Shown: piece after piece, positions 35,932 to 44,255 of the stretch | Position numbering within the stretch: position 1 is the stretch's first letter | How the letters are laid out: the number at the start of each line of letters is the position of its first letter | Assembly: GCF_004681125.1 (NCBI RefSeq) | Contig: NZ_SIHO01000002.1 | Span: 186,001-250,000 of the forward strand | Reading direction: 5' to 3' | Origin: Glacieibacterium arshaanense | Lineage (GTDB): Bacteria; Pseudomonadota; Alphaproteobacteria; Sphingomonadales; Sphingomonadaceae | DNA: 64,000 nt | Made by a program: the position numbers and the translations under genes | The notes under the pieces: generated by a model | The model's input: the letters and a program-made list of their open reading frames with translations, nothing else | Told to the model about the DNA's origin: nothing | The model's database searches: none

Positions 35932-37629
35932 TCATTGAAAGCTGCTGTAGGTGGCGACGCTTGGCGCCACGGGATCGAAACGTATCCAGGCGCCTAGTGC
36001 GCCGGCGGCAATCACCAGCACCAAAACAATGGTCCAGGCGCTGCGGCGGCCAAGCGGCGGGCGTAGCGGCCAAAGCAACAGCAAGGCAATTGGTAACAGC
36101 ACGGCGACCGCCGAGGGCGTCGTGATACCAATGCCGAGCAACAGGAAATGGCCGAAGTCTGCCACCATCGCCAGGCCGAGCGCCGCCACCGCAAGTGCTG
36201 CGATGGTGCCGAAAATCGGCACATACGCCGCGACCACCATCGCGATCGCCGCCAGCAGCAGCGGCCATGCGAACAACGGCCCGGCGGCGGGGATCAACAC
36301 CTGGATAGCGACCGCGATGATACCGTTGAGCAGCGCCAGCCCGATCCAGCCGCCCTGGCGCTCGCGCGGGTGCTGCAAGGCGACGAGCACTGCCGCCAGC
36401 CCGGCAAAACAGAGCAGCAGCGCGGCAAGCTCGATGCGCGGAAGCGCCGCCAGCCGGTCATAATAGTTGGTGGGGCCATCGGCACCCGACCACAGGTTGA
36501 AGACATAGAGCAGCGCGCCCGCCACCACCACCGCCAGCAGCCCGGCGAGCAATCCGGCGACGATATCGCGGACGTGCCAGCCGCGCGCTGTACGCCGCGC
36601 CGCCAAGATGATCAGCGCCAGCGCTGCGCCGAGCACGACCCAGCCCACCCACACCGGATAGGCGATAACGAAGCCGCCGAGCACATCCGAGAATACCGCA
36701 TCGGGCGCGGCCGCAGGTAGCGCCGGCGCAGTCAACAGCGCGCGCGTCAGGTCGAGCGCCTGTGCGCCCATGTCCTGTACCGAGCGCGCGTCGAGGTTCT
36801 CGGGCGTCGCCAGCGGCGAGTGGTAGAGCGCGGCGTTGCCCAGGAAGGCATAGTTATAGCCCGGAATCGACGTCGGCTTGGCCATCGTCAGGTCGGTGTT
36901 GTTGGGCAGCATCTGGTAAATGCGCACCGACAGCGAATTGGCCTTGGGCATGCGGACATGCGCACGCAGCACGTCGATCATCTTGCCGTTGGGGCCGATG
37001 GTTTCGAACATCATCGCGCGGCCGCCACCACCGCGGGTTTCCATATTGACGATCATGCCGAGGCGGCGGACCAGCGGGTCGCCGGCAAAGAAGCCGCGCG
37101 CGCCGTCGAGCCCGAGTTCCTCGGCATCGGTGAATATGATCGCCAGTCCGCGCCTGACGGGATCGTTCGCGGTCGCACGGGCGATCTCAAGCGCAGCGGC
37201 AACGCCTGACGCGTCATCGGCGGCACCCGGTGAACCGGGCACGCTGTCATAATGCGCCATCAGCGCAACCAGTGGCGCTGCGGTATCTCCCGCTGGCCGC
37301 ACCGCGATCAGATTGACTGCGCTTTTGGGCGCTGCCAACTGCAACTTGGCAAGGCGTCGCTTAGCCTCGTCGCTGACCGGGACAGCCATCTCGCGCACCT
37401 CGAAGCCCAGCGCATGCAGCCGCGCCGCAAGCAGCGCGCGGACGCGGACATTGTCGGCGGAACCCGTCGGGTGTGGGCGCTCGGCCATCGCGCGAATATC
37501 GACCATCGCGCGTTCGGCGGAGAATGCGGTTGCGGGCGCCGATGCCGGCGCCACGCGCAGTGGTTGCATGGCGCCGTAGCCGATGATCGCTGCCGCCAGC
37601 AGCGCCGTCACAAATGCCAGCCAACGCAT
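35932..37629 (-). CDS. M28 family metallopeptidase with C-terminal membrane domain
   Basis: 565 residues. One N-terminal membrane anchor, then an M28 zinc aminopeptidase domain with ligands in LMAHYDSVPGSPGAADDASG and IFTDAEELGLDGARGFFAG and NMETRGGGG, and about eight transmembrane helices after residue 330 (for instance WVGWVVLGAALALIILAARR). The Fxna/ER-metallopeptidase-like architecture places the catalytic domain in the periplasm. Substrate unknown. Confidence 0.92.
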   Translation of the reverse strand: MRWLAFVTALLAAAIIGYGAMQPLRVAPASAPATAFSAERAMVDIRAMAERPHPTGSADNVRVRALLAARLHALGFEVREMAVPVSDEAKRRLAKLQLAAPKSAVNLIAVRPAGDTAAPLVALMAHYDSVPGSPGAADDASGVAAALEIARATANDPVRRGLAIIFTDAEELGLDGARGFFAGDPLVRRLGMIVNMETRGGGGRAMMFETIGPNGKMIDVLRAHVRMPKANSLSVRIYQMLPNNTDLTMAKPTSIPGYNYAFLGNAALYHSPLATPENLDARSVQDMGAQALDLTRALLTAPALPAAAPDAVFSDVLGGFVIAYPVWVGWVVLGAALALIILAARRTARGWHVRDIVAGLLAGLLAVVVAGALLYVFNLWSGADGPTNYYDRLAALPRIELAALLLCFAGLAAVLVALQHPRERQGGWIGLALLNGIIAVAIQVLIPAAGPLFAWPLLLAAIAMVVAAYVPIFGTIAALAVAALGLAMVADFGHFLLLGIGITTPSAVAVLLPIALLLLWPLRPPLGRRSAWTIVLVLVIAAGALGAWIRFDPVAPSVATYSSFQ

Positions 37630-37699
37630 GTTCCGCGCCTCCCCGCTTGTTTGCGCGAAGCTTAGGCGCGTTTGCGCGGCTTGGGAATCGGCCTTGTTG

Positions 37700-38776
37700 C
37701 TACCTGGCGCCGGCCTTCAAGGCCTGTGCCCATGCTGCATCCGCCAGCGGCTCGAACGTCGCGGCGGAAGCGACCGCATGCGCGTTCGAAGCGGTGCCGC
37801 GCACGACGCGGCCCTTGATGCCGTGGATGATCGCCGCCAGCCGGAACATGTTGTAGGCGACGTAGAAATCGAGGTTGGGGATGCCATTGCGGCCGGTGCG
37901 GCGGCAATAGGCAGCGACATATTCATCCTCGGTCGGAATGCCCATCGCTTTGAGGTCGTTACCGGCCAGCCCCGTCGTGCCGACAGCCGGCATGCGGTAC
38001 ATCATCAGATGGTAGGAGAAATCCGCCAGCGGATGGCCGAGCGTCGACAGCTCCCAGTCGAGCACCGCCAGCACCTTGGGCTCTGTGGGGTGGAAAATCA
38101 TGTTGTCGCAGCGATAGTCGCCGTGGACGATGCTGACTTCCTCGCCTTCGGGAATCGCGGTCGGCAGCCATTCGACCAGCCGATCCATCGGGCCGTAATG
38201 GCCGGCGCCGGTGTCCTCGACATATTGCTTCGACCAACGGCCAATCTGGCGGGCGAAATAATTGCCCGGCTTGCCGAAATCGCCGAGGCCGATCGCCTGA
38301 TAATCCATCATGTGGAGCTGCGCGATCGTGGCGTTCATCGCATCGAAGTATGCCGCGCGCTTTTCCTTGGGTTCGCTGGGGAAGGTCGTGTCCCAGATGA
38401 CGCGGCCGTCGACGCAGTCCATGATGTAGAACCAGGTGCCGATGACGGTTTCGTCGGTGCACAGCCCGAAGGTCTTGGCGGCGGGGAAGCCGGCGTTGTG
38501 CAGCGCGGTGATGACCTTGTATTCACGGTCCACCGCATGCGCGCTCGGCAGCAGCACGCCCGGTGGCTTGCGGCGCATCACATAGTTCTGCTTCGGCGTC
38601 AGCAGCTTGTAGGTCGGGTTCGACTGGCCGCCCTTGAACTGTTCGACGACAAGCGGTCCGGCATAGCCCTCGACATTGGCTTCCATCCACGCGGCGAGCT
38701 TCGCTTCGTCGAACTTGTGCGCGTCGCGGACCGCATCGGTGCCCGAAAATTGCTCCTGGCGTGTCGGTGTCGTCAT
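37700..38776 (-). CDS. Phosphotransferase (APH-like; ACAD10/11 kinase domain type)
   Basis: 358 residues from ATG 38776. Aminoglycoside-phosphotransferase-fold: [20 protein letters not shown] (nucleotide loop), the catalytic loop [20 protein letters not shown] and the metal-binding [19 protein letters not shown]-like segment. The family is best known fused to acyl-CoA dehydrogenases (ACAD10/11), where it phosphorylates 4-hydroxyacyl-CoA; acyl-CoA dehydrogenases are at the left end of this window but not adjacent. The start overlaps the purD stop by 4 nt. Confidence 0.88.
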   Translation of the reverse strand: MTTPTRQEQFSGTDAVRDAHKFDEAKLAAWMEANVEGYAGPLVVEQFKGGQSNPTYKLLTPKQNYVMRRKPPGVLLPSAHAVDREYKVITALHNAGFPAAKTFGLCTDETVIGTWFYIMDCVDGRVIWDTTFPSEPKEKRAAYFDAMNATIAQLHMMDYQAIGLGDFGKPGNYFARQIGRWSKQYVEDTGAGHYGPMDRLVEWLPTAIPEGEEVSIVHGDYRCDNMIFHPTEPKVLAVLDWELSTLGHPLADFSYHLMMYRMPAVGTTGLAGNDLKAMGIPTEDEYVAAYCRRTGRNGIPNLDFYVAYNMFRLAAIIHGIKGRVVRGTASNAHAVASAATFEPLADAAWAQALKAGAR

Positions 38777-40038
38777 ATCGTCCCCATTTTCTCTGCAGCT
38801 ATCGCCTGCTTGCCAATATCGCGACGGCAAAAGCCGCCCGGCCAGTCAATCCTGTCGACCGCCGCATAGGCCGCAACCGCGGCATCCGAAACCGTTTTCC
38901 CGCGCGCCGTGACACCGAGCACGCGGCCGGCGTCGGCGCGCAGCACGCCGTCGGCGCCGCGCACCGTGCCGGCGTGAAACACCACCGCGCCGGTAGCTTC
39001 GGCCGCATCGACGCCGCGAATTTCGGTGCCTTTGGTCGGCGTGCCCGGATAGCCTTCGGCCGCCATCACGACGACCAGCGCGGCATCATCGCTCCACACC
39101 GGCGCCGCCGTGGCGAGCGTGCCGTCGCAGGTCGCAATCAACAGGTCGAGCAGGTCGCTGTCCAGCCGCGCCATCAGTACCTGACACTCGGGGTCGCCGA
39201 AGCGCGCATTATATTCGATGAGCTTCGGCCCCGTCGGCGTCAGCATCAGCCCGGCGTAGAGCACGCCCTGGAACGGCGTGCCCGCCGCTGCCATCGCCGC
39301 GATCGTCGGCTTGACGATTTCATTCAACGCCCGCGCCGCAAGTTCGGGGGTCAACACCGCGGCGGGTGAATAGGCGCCCATGCCGCCGGTGTTGGGGCCG
39401 GTATCGCCGTCGCCGACGCGCTTGTGGTCCTGCGCGCTCGCCAGTGGCAGCGCATGGGTGCCGTCGGTGAGCACGAAGAAGCTGGCTTCGGGGCCGGTCA
39501 TGCATTCTTCGATGACCGCAGGCCCGCCCGCCAGCGCATCAAGCGCGGCAGCCGCCTCGGCATGGCTTTCGGCGATGACGACGCCCTTGCCGGCTGCCAG
39601 CCCGTCGGCCTTGATGACCACCGGCAACGCGTGCGCGGCGACATAGGCGCGGGCGTCGGCGGTATCATCGAAGCGCCTATAGGCAGCGGTCGGAATGCCG
39701 GCCTTGGCGCACAAATCCTTGGTGAAGCCCTTCGAGCCTTCGAGCTGTGCAGCGGCGGCTGACGGACCAAAGGCGCGCACGCCGGCGGCGCGCAAGCTGT
39801 CGCCGAGACCGTCAACAAGCGGGCCTTCGGGGCCGATGACCACCAGTTCAATGGCGTTGGCCGTGCAAAAGCCGATGACGGCGGCATGGTCGGTAACATC
39901 GAGCGCCACACATTCGGCTTCGCGCGCGATTCCGGCGTTGCCCGGAGCTGCGAACAACCGTTCGACGCGCGGCGACTGCCGCAACTTCCACGCCAGCGCA
40001 TGTTCGCGCCCGCCGCCGCCGATGACCAGAACGTTCAA
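38773..40038 (-). CDS. purD: Phosphoribosylamine-glycine ligase
   Basis: 421 residues starting at TTG 40038 ([24 protein letters not shown] 8 nt upstream). A 904-residue frame extending to 41487 is antisense to xseA and is not real. ATP-grasp motifs include [45 protein letters not shown] and [14 protein letters not shown]. Second reaction step of purine synthesis (glycinamide ribonucleotide). Divergent from xseA. Confidence 0.96.
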   Translation of the reverse strand: MNVLVIGGGGREHALAWKLRQSPRVERLFAAPGNAGIAREAECVALDVTDHAAVIGFCTANAIELVVIGPEGPLVDGLGDSLRAAGVRAFGPSAAAAQLEGSKGFTKDLCAKAGIPTAAYRRFDDTADARAYVAAHALPVVIKADGLAAGKGVVIAESHAEAAAALDALAGGPAVIEECMTGPEASFFVLTDGTHALPLASAQDHKRVGDGDTGPNTGGMGAYSPAAVLTPELAARALNEIVKPTIAAMAAAGTPFQGVLYAGLMLTPTGPKLIEYNARFGDPECQVLMARLDSDLLDLLIATCDGTLATAAPVWSDDAALVVVMAAEGYPGTPTKGTEIRGVDAAEATGAVVFHAGTVRGADGVLRADAGRVLGVTARGKTVSDAAVAAYAAVDRIDWPGGFCRRDIGKQAIAAEKMGTI

Positions 40039-40134
40039 CGCATCAACCCTTTTCCAAGCCGCATCGCTGTAGCGCGGCGTCGCGCGCGACCGCAAGCCGC
40101 TTGCGCGGTGAAATGGCTGGGGTAAGACGGCGCT

Positions 40135-41565
40135 ATGGATGCGCCCGCGATCAACACCCCCGAATATTCGGTCAGCGAGCTTGCGCATGCGCTCAAGCGC
40201 ACGGTCGAGGACAGCTACGGCCATGTCCGCGTGCGCGGCGAAATCTCCGGCTTCAAGCGCGCCGCATCGGGACACGTCTATCTCAGCCTCAAGGATGACG
40301 CCGCGGTCATCGACGGCGTCATGTGGAAGGGCGTCGCCGGCGCCTTGCCGTTCCGCCCCGAAGACGGGCTCGAGGTCATCGCCACCGGCAAGCTGACGAC
40401 CTATCCCGGCCGCTCGAAATACCAGATCGTCATCGAACGCATGGAGCCCGCCGGCGTCGGCGCGCTGCTCGCGCAATTGGAAGCGCGCAAGGCCAAGCTC
40501 GCAGCCGAAGGGCTGTTCGATGCCGACCGCAAGCGCGCGCTGCCGTATATCCCGCGCGTCATCGGCGTCATCACCTCGCCGACCGGCGCCGTCATCCGCG
40601 ACATCCTCCACCGCCTCGCCGACCGCTTCCCGCGTCCGGTGCTGGTGTGGCCGGTGCTGGTGCAGGGCGATGCAGCCGCAGGGCAGGTGGCCGCCGCCAT
40701 TGCCGGGTTCAACGCCTTGCCGCGCGGCGGGCCGATTCCGCGCCCTGACTTGCTCATCGTTGCACGCGGCGGCGGCTCGATCGAGGACCTGTGGGCGTTC
40801 AACGAAGAAGTCACCGTGCGCGCCGTCGCCAACAGCCGCATCCCGATCATCACCGCGGTCGGCCATGAAACCGACACAACGCTCGTCGATTTCGCCAGCG
40901 ACCACCGCGCCCCGACCCCGACCGCCGCCGCCGAGCGCGCGGTCCCGGTGCTCGCCGAACTGCGGTTGACGTTGACCGGGCTGGGGCTGCGCGCCGACCG
41001 TGCGGCGCTGCGCCTGCTCGACCTGCGCCGTGAACGGCTGAACGCCGTTGCTGCACGCCAGCCGAGCTTGCGCAACCTGCTCGGACTGCGCCAGCAACGC
41101 TTCGACGACCTCGCCGAACGACTTCCGCGCGGGCTGCGTGCCACCGCGCAGCATTGGGCGACACGGCTGACGCGCGCACAACTGCGCCCCGCATTGCTGC
41201 GCCAGCGCCGCGACAGCGCTGCCGCCGACCTGACGCGCGCGACGACGCAGCTGCAGACCGCCGCGCGCAGCGTCACCACCCGCGACGCGCAAACGCTCAC
41301 CGCCAGCGCGGCGCGCCTGCGCCCGCATCTGCTGACCGCGCAGCACGCCCGCGCGCAGGCGCGCCTCGAAGCCGCCAGTCGATTGCTCGACTCGCTGTCG
41401 CCGCTCGGCGTGCTGGCGCGCGGCTATGCAGTAGTCACCGACAAGGCCGGCAAACTCGTCACCGCTGCCGAACAGGCGCGCCAGCATGACGCGCTGGTAC
41501 TGACCTTTGCCGACGGCAAGCTCGACGTCACAACGGGCGTTCCGCTTCAGGGCAGATTATTGTAA
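40135..41565 (+). CDS. xseA: Exodeoxyribonuclease VII large subunit
   Basis: 476 residues: N-terminal OB domain ([40 protein letters not shown]), then the catalytic part with [39 protein letters not shown] and [20 protein letters not shown], and a long coiled-coil C terminus. Degrades single-stranded DNA together with XseB, which is not in this window. DUF2093 follows, the usual alphaproteobacterial neighbour. Confidence 0.97.
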   Translation: MDAPAINTPEYSVSELAHALKRTVEDSYGHVRVRGEISGFKRAASGHVYLSLKDDAAVIDGVMWKGVAGALPFRPEDGLEVIATGKLTTYPGRSKYQIVIERMEPAGVGALLAQLEARKAKLAAEGLFDADRKRALPYIPRVIGVITSPTGAVIRDILHRLADRFPRPVLVWPVLVQGDAAAGQVAAAIAGFNALPRGGPIPRPDLLIVARGGGSIEDLWAFNEEVTVRAVANSRIPIITAVGHETDTTLVDFASDHRAPTPTAAAERAVPVLAELRLTLTGLGLRADRAALRLLDLRRERLNAVAARQPSLRNLLGLRQQRFDDLAERLPRGLRATAQHWATRLTRAQLRPALLRQRRDSAAADLTRATTQLQTAARSVTTRDAQTLTASAARLRPHLLTAQHARAQARLEAASRLLDSLSPLGVLARGYAVVTDKAGKLVTAAEQARQHDALVLTFADGKLDVTTGVPLQGRLL

Positions 41566-41575
41566 GGGTCACGCC

Positions 41576-41797
41576 ATGTTGAACACCACCGCCAATGGCC
41601 GCCCCGCCCGCCTGCGCTATCTGTCAGGCTCGTTCCACGTCGTTGCACCGGGCGACTATGTCGTGTGCGCCGTCACCGGCACACCGATCCCGCTCGCCAA
41701 TCTGCGCTACTGGTCGGCCGAGTTCCAGGAAGCCTATGTCAACGCCGAAGCCGCAGTGAAGCGCCATTCGGAGATGCGCGACCTCGGCAAGATCTGA
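41576..41797 (+). CDS. DUF2093 family small protein
   Basis: 73 residues from ATG 41576: RLRYLSGSFHVVAPGDYVVC, AVTGTPIPLANLRYWSAEFQ and EAYVNAEAAVKRH are the whole DUF2093 pattern. Function unknown, and it is a regular neighbour of xseA. Its stop overlaps the start of the M23 peptidase gene. Confidence 0.92.
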   Translation: MLNTTANGRPARLRYLSGSFHVVAPGDYVVCAVTGTPIPLANLRYWSAEFQEAYVNAEAAVKRHSEMRDLGKI

Positions 41798-42645
41798 TGC
41801 CGGCGCTTGCGGTTCTGGCCGTCGCCGCAGCGCTGGCGAGCGCCCAGCCGTTCGACCTGCATGGCCCCGCCACCCCGCCGCTCCAGCAAGGCGCGCTGGT
41901 GCGCGGCCACGTCCCCGCCGGCACCACCGGGCTGACGCTTGACGGCAAACCCGTCGCCGTCGCGCCCGACGGCAGCTTCATCATCGGTTTCGGCCGTGAC
42001 GCCACCGCTGCGACATTGTCCGCGACCACACCGCAAGGCGTCGTCACCGCGCCGCTGACCATCGAAGCGCGTACCTACAACATCCAGTCGCTCCCCGGCG
42101 TCGCTAAGGTGCCGGTGCCCGACGCCGAGTTCGAAGCCCGCCGCCCCGCCGAACTCGCCGCCATCACCGCCGCCCGCGCCGGCCTCACCACCGATGTCGA
42201 TGGCTGGCAGCAAGTCTTCATCAAGCCCGCGCAAGGCCGCATCAGCGGCGTCTATGGCTCGCAGCGCATCCTCGCCGGCGTCCCCGGCAACCCGCACGCC
42301 GGACTCGACATCGCCGCCCCCGCCGGTGCGCCCGTGGTCGCCCCCGCCGACGGCATCGTCCGGCTGGCGCAAGGCCCGTTCACGCTCGAGGGCAACCTTG
42401 TGCTGCTCGACCATGGCTACGGGCTGGTGTCGGCGTTCCTGCATTTGTCGCGCATCGACGTCAAAGTCGGCCAGCGCGTGCGACAAGGCGAGGCGCTGGG
42501 CCTCGTCGGTGGCACCGGCCGTGCCTCGGGCCCGCACCTGCACTGGGGGCTCAACTGGGTGGCAACGCGGCTCGACCCGGCGCTATTGCTGGCCGCCCAA
42601 CCCAAGTCGTCAACGCCCAAACCGGCAACGGATCCAAAGCCATGA
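41797..42645 (+). CDS. M23 family metallopeptidase (LytM type), exported
   Basis: 282 residues from ATG 41797 (MPALAVLAVAAALASAQPFD is a probable signal peptide). The C-terminal LytM domain has NPHAGLDIAAPAGAPVVAPA (first ligands HxxxD) and GPHLHWGLNWVATRLDP (HxH). Cleaves peptidoglycan cross-links in the periplasm or serves as an amidase activator. Coupled to the TPR/AspH gene (4-nt overlap). Confidence 0.94.
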   Translation: MPALAVLAVAAALASAQPFDLHGPATPPLQQGALVRGHVPAGTTGLTLDGKPVAVAPDGSFIIGFGRDATAATLSATTPQGVVTAPLTIEARTYNIQSLPGVAKVPVPDAEFEARRPAELAAITAARAGLTTDVDGWQQVFIKPAQGRISGVYGSQRILAGVPGNPHAGLDIAAPAGAPVVAPADGIVRLAQGPFTLEGNLVLLDHGYGLVSAFLHLSRIDVKVGQRVRQGEALGLVGGTGRASGPHLHWGLNWVATRLDPALLLAAQPKSSTPKPATDPKP

Positions 42646-43943
42646 CCGCCCACGAAGTCGCGCGCCTGCTGGCCGCCGCCGACGCCGCCATGGCCGCCGG
42701 CCAGCGCGACACCGCGTTCGCGCATCTGGAGGCGGCGCTCAAACTTGACCCCGCCAACCCGCGCATCCTCAACAGCCTCGGCCTGCGCGCGCTGCACGGC
42801 GGTGACGCAGTGCGCGCCGTGGCGCTGCTCGAACGCGCCGCAGCGGCCGACCCCGAAGCCTCGCCGCTGTGGTACAACCTATCGACCGCGCACCGCGCCA
42901 CCGGCGACTCTGAAGCCGAGCTGCTGGCGCTCGATGCCTGCCTGACGCGCGACCCTTATATGCTGCGCGCGCTGCTCGCGAAGGGTCAGTTGCTCGAACG
43001 TCGCGGCGACGCGGCAGGTGCCGCCGCCGCCTATACCGGGCTGCTCAAGGCCTCGCCGCCCGACGCCGAACTGCCGGCGCCACTGGCACAGGCGGTCGAC
43101 CATGCCCGCGACTTCGTTGCCGCGCAGGCGCAAGGGCTGGCGCAGGCACTCGATCCGACGCTCGACGCGGCGCGCGCTGCGCTTCCCGCAACTGCCGACA
43201 CCCGCCGCTTCGACCGCGCCGTCGATGTCCTGCTCGGCCGGCAACGCGTCTATCATCCCGAACCGACGGGGCTGCACTTCCCGTTTCTGCCCGCCATCGA
43301 ATTCTTCGACCGCAGCAACTTCGACTGGCTCGAACGCTTCGAAGCCGCGACGCCGGTCATCCAGGCCGAACTCGCCGCGCTGCTCGCCGCACCCGGCCCC
43401 GACGGCAACATTGACGGCTTCGCGCCGTACGTCGCCAACGCGCCCGGCACCCCGCTCAATCAGTGGGAGGAGCTCAACAACTCGGTGCGCTGGAGCGCCT
43501 TCTTCCTGTCGCGCGACGGCGTCCCGCAGGCTGACAACCGCGCGCGCTGCCCGCAAACCGCGGCGCTGCTCGACAGCCTGCCGCTGCTCGATGCACCGGG
43601 GCGCGGGCCCGCCGCGTTCTTTTCATTGTTGCGGCCGCGCACGCATATTCCGCCGCACACCGGCGTCACCAACATCCGCACCATCGTCCATCTGCCGCTG
43701 ATCGTGCCGCCGGCCTGTGGCTTCCGTGTCGGCGGCACCAGCCGCCCGTGGAACATCGGCGAGGCCTTCGCCTTCGATGATACCATCGAACACGAAGCCT
43801 GGAACGACGGCGACGAACTGCGTGCCTTGCTCATCATCGATGTCTGGAACCCTTGCCTGACGCTGGCGGAGCGCGACCTGTGCCGCGCACTGTTCGCCGC
43901 CATCGATGCCCGCAGCGGCAGCACGGGCAGTTTCGAAGGCTAG
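42642..43943 (+). CDS. TPR protein with aspartyl/asparaginyl beta-hydroxylase domain
   Basis: 433 residues. The N-terminal half is TPR repeats (AHLEAALKLDPANPRILNSL, PLWYNLSTAHRATGDSEAEL). The C-terminal ~200 residues are an AspH-type 2OG-Fe(II) oxygenase: PRTHIPPHTGVTNIRTIVHL and the later FDDTIEHEAWNDGDELRALL carry the likely metal His and the 2OG Arg/His. In bacteria such proteins hydroxylate unknown targets. It stands immediately before the large TonB receptor and pairs in theme with the TPR/2OG protein at 48056. Confidence 0.88.
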   Translation: MTAHEVARLLAAADAAMAAGQRDTAFAHLEAALKLDPANPRILNSLGLRALHGGDAVRAVALLERAAAADPEASPLWYNLSTAHRATGDSEAELLALDACLTRDPYMLRALLAKGQLLERRGDAAGAAAAYTGLLKASPPDAELPAPLAQAVDHARDFVAAQAQGLAQALDPTLDAARAALPATADTRRFDRAVDVLLGRQRVYHPEPTGLHFPFLPAIEFFDRSNFDWLERFEAATPVIQAELAALLAAPGPDGNIDGFAPYVANAPGTPLNQWEELNNSVRWSAFFLSRDGVPQADNRARCPQTAALLDSLPLLDAPGRGPAAFFSLLRPRTHIPPHTGVTNIRTIVHLPLIVPPACGFRVGGTSRPWNIGEAFAFDDTIEHEAWNDGDELRALLIIDVWNPCLTLAERDLCRALFAAIDARSGSTGSFEG

Positions 43944-44255
43944 GTTGCGCGACGCGGTTCGCGTGTCCGCACGTCGCTGCGCGGCGGCTGACAAATTGCC
44001 GTGACTGCGCTCGAAGTAACTGTTGCCAAACCGTCACACACACCAAAAACCCCGCGCTGCACCGCACCACAACGCTTTACACGGCGGTCGGGATTTGGTG
44101 AACCTAGCCTTAAGCCCATTAGTGGCTGGGGTTTTGCACCTCCGGAGGGTCAGCCGGGAAGGGGAAACAGGGCAGCAGGTTCACCTGCTTTCGTGATTCG
44201 CTGGATGACCGAACGGGATGCAGTCTCGAACAACAATTATAGAAGGATCAGGGAC
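43944..44255 (+). other. 312-bp leader/intergenic region upstream of the TonB receptor
   Basis: No gene is visible. The stretch holds a 14-nt near-palindrome GCAGGT-TC-ACCTGC (44175-44188), a CCTCCGGAGG palindrome at about 44140, and AC-rich runs. An in-frame ATG at 44205 would add 17 residues to the receptor. The region could contain the receptor promoter and an operator. I looked for a cobalamin riboswitch core and did not find its B12 box. Confidence 0.5.

Noticed and set aside
38773-41487. Long frame joining purD to sequence antisense of xseA (904 residues)
   Set aside because: Only the first 421 codons after TTG 40038 have family similarity; the rest is complementary to xseA codons.
43944-44255. 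Possible cobalamin riboswitch upstream of the TonB receptor
   Set aside because: GGGAA-like and GC-rich pieces are present, but the conserved B12 box and its pairing partner are missing.
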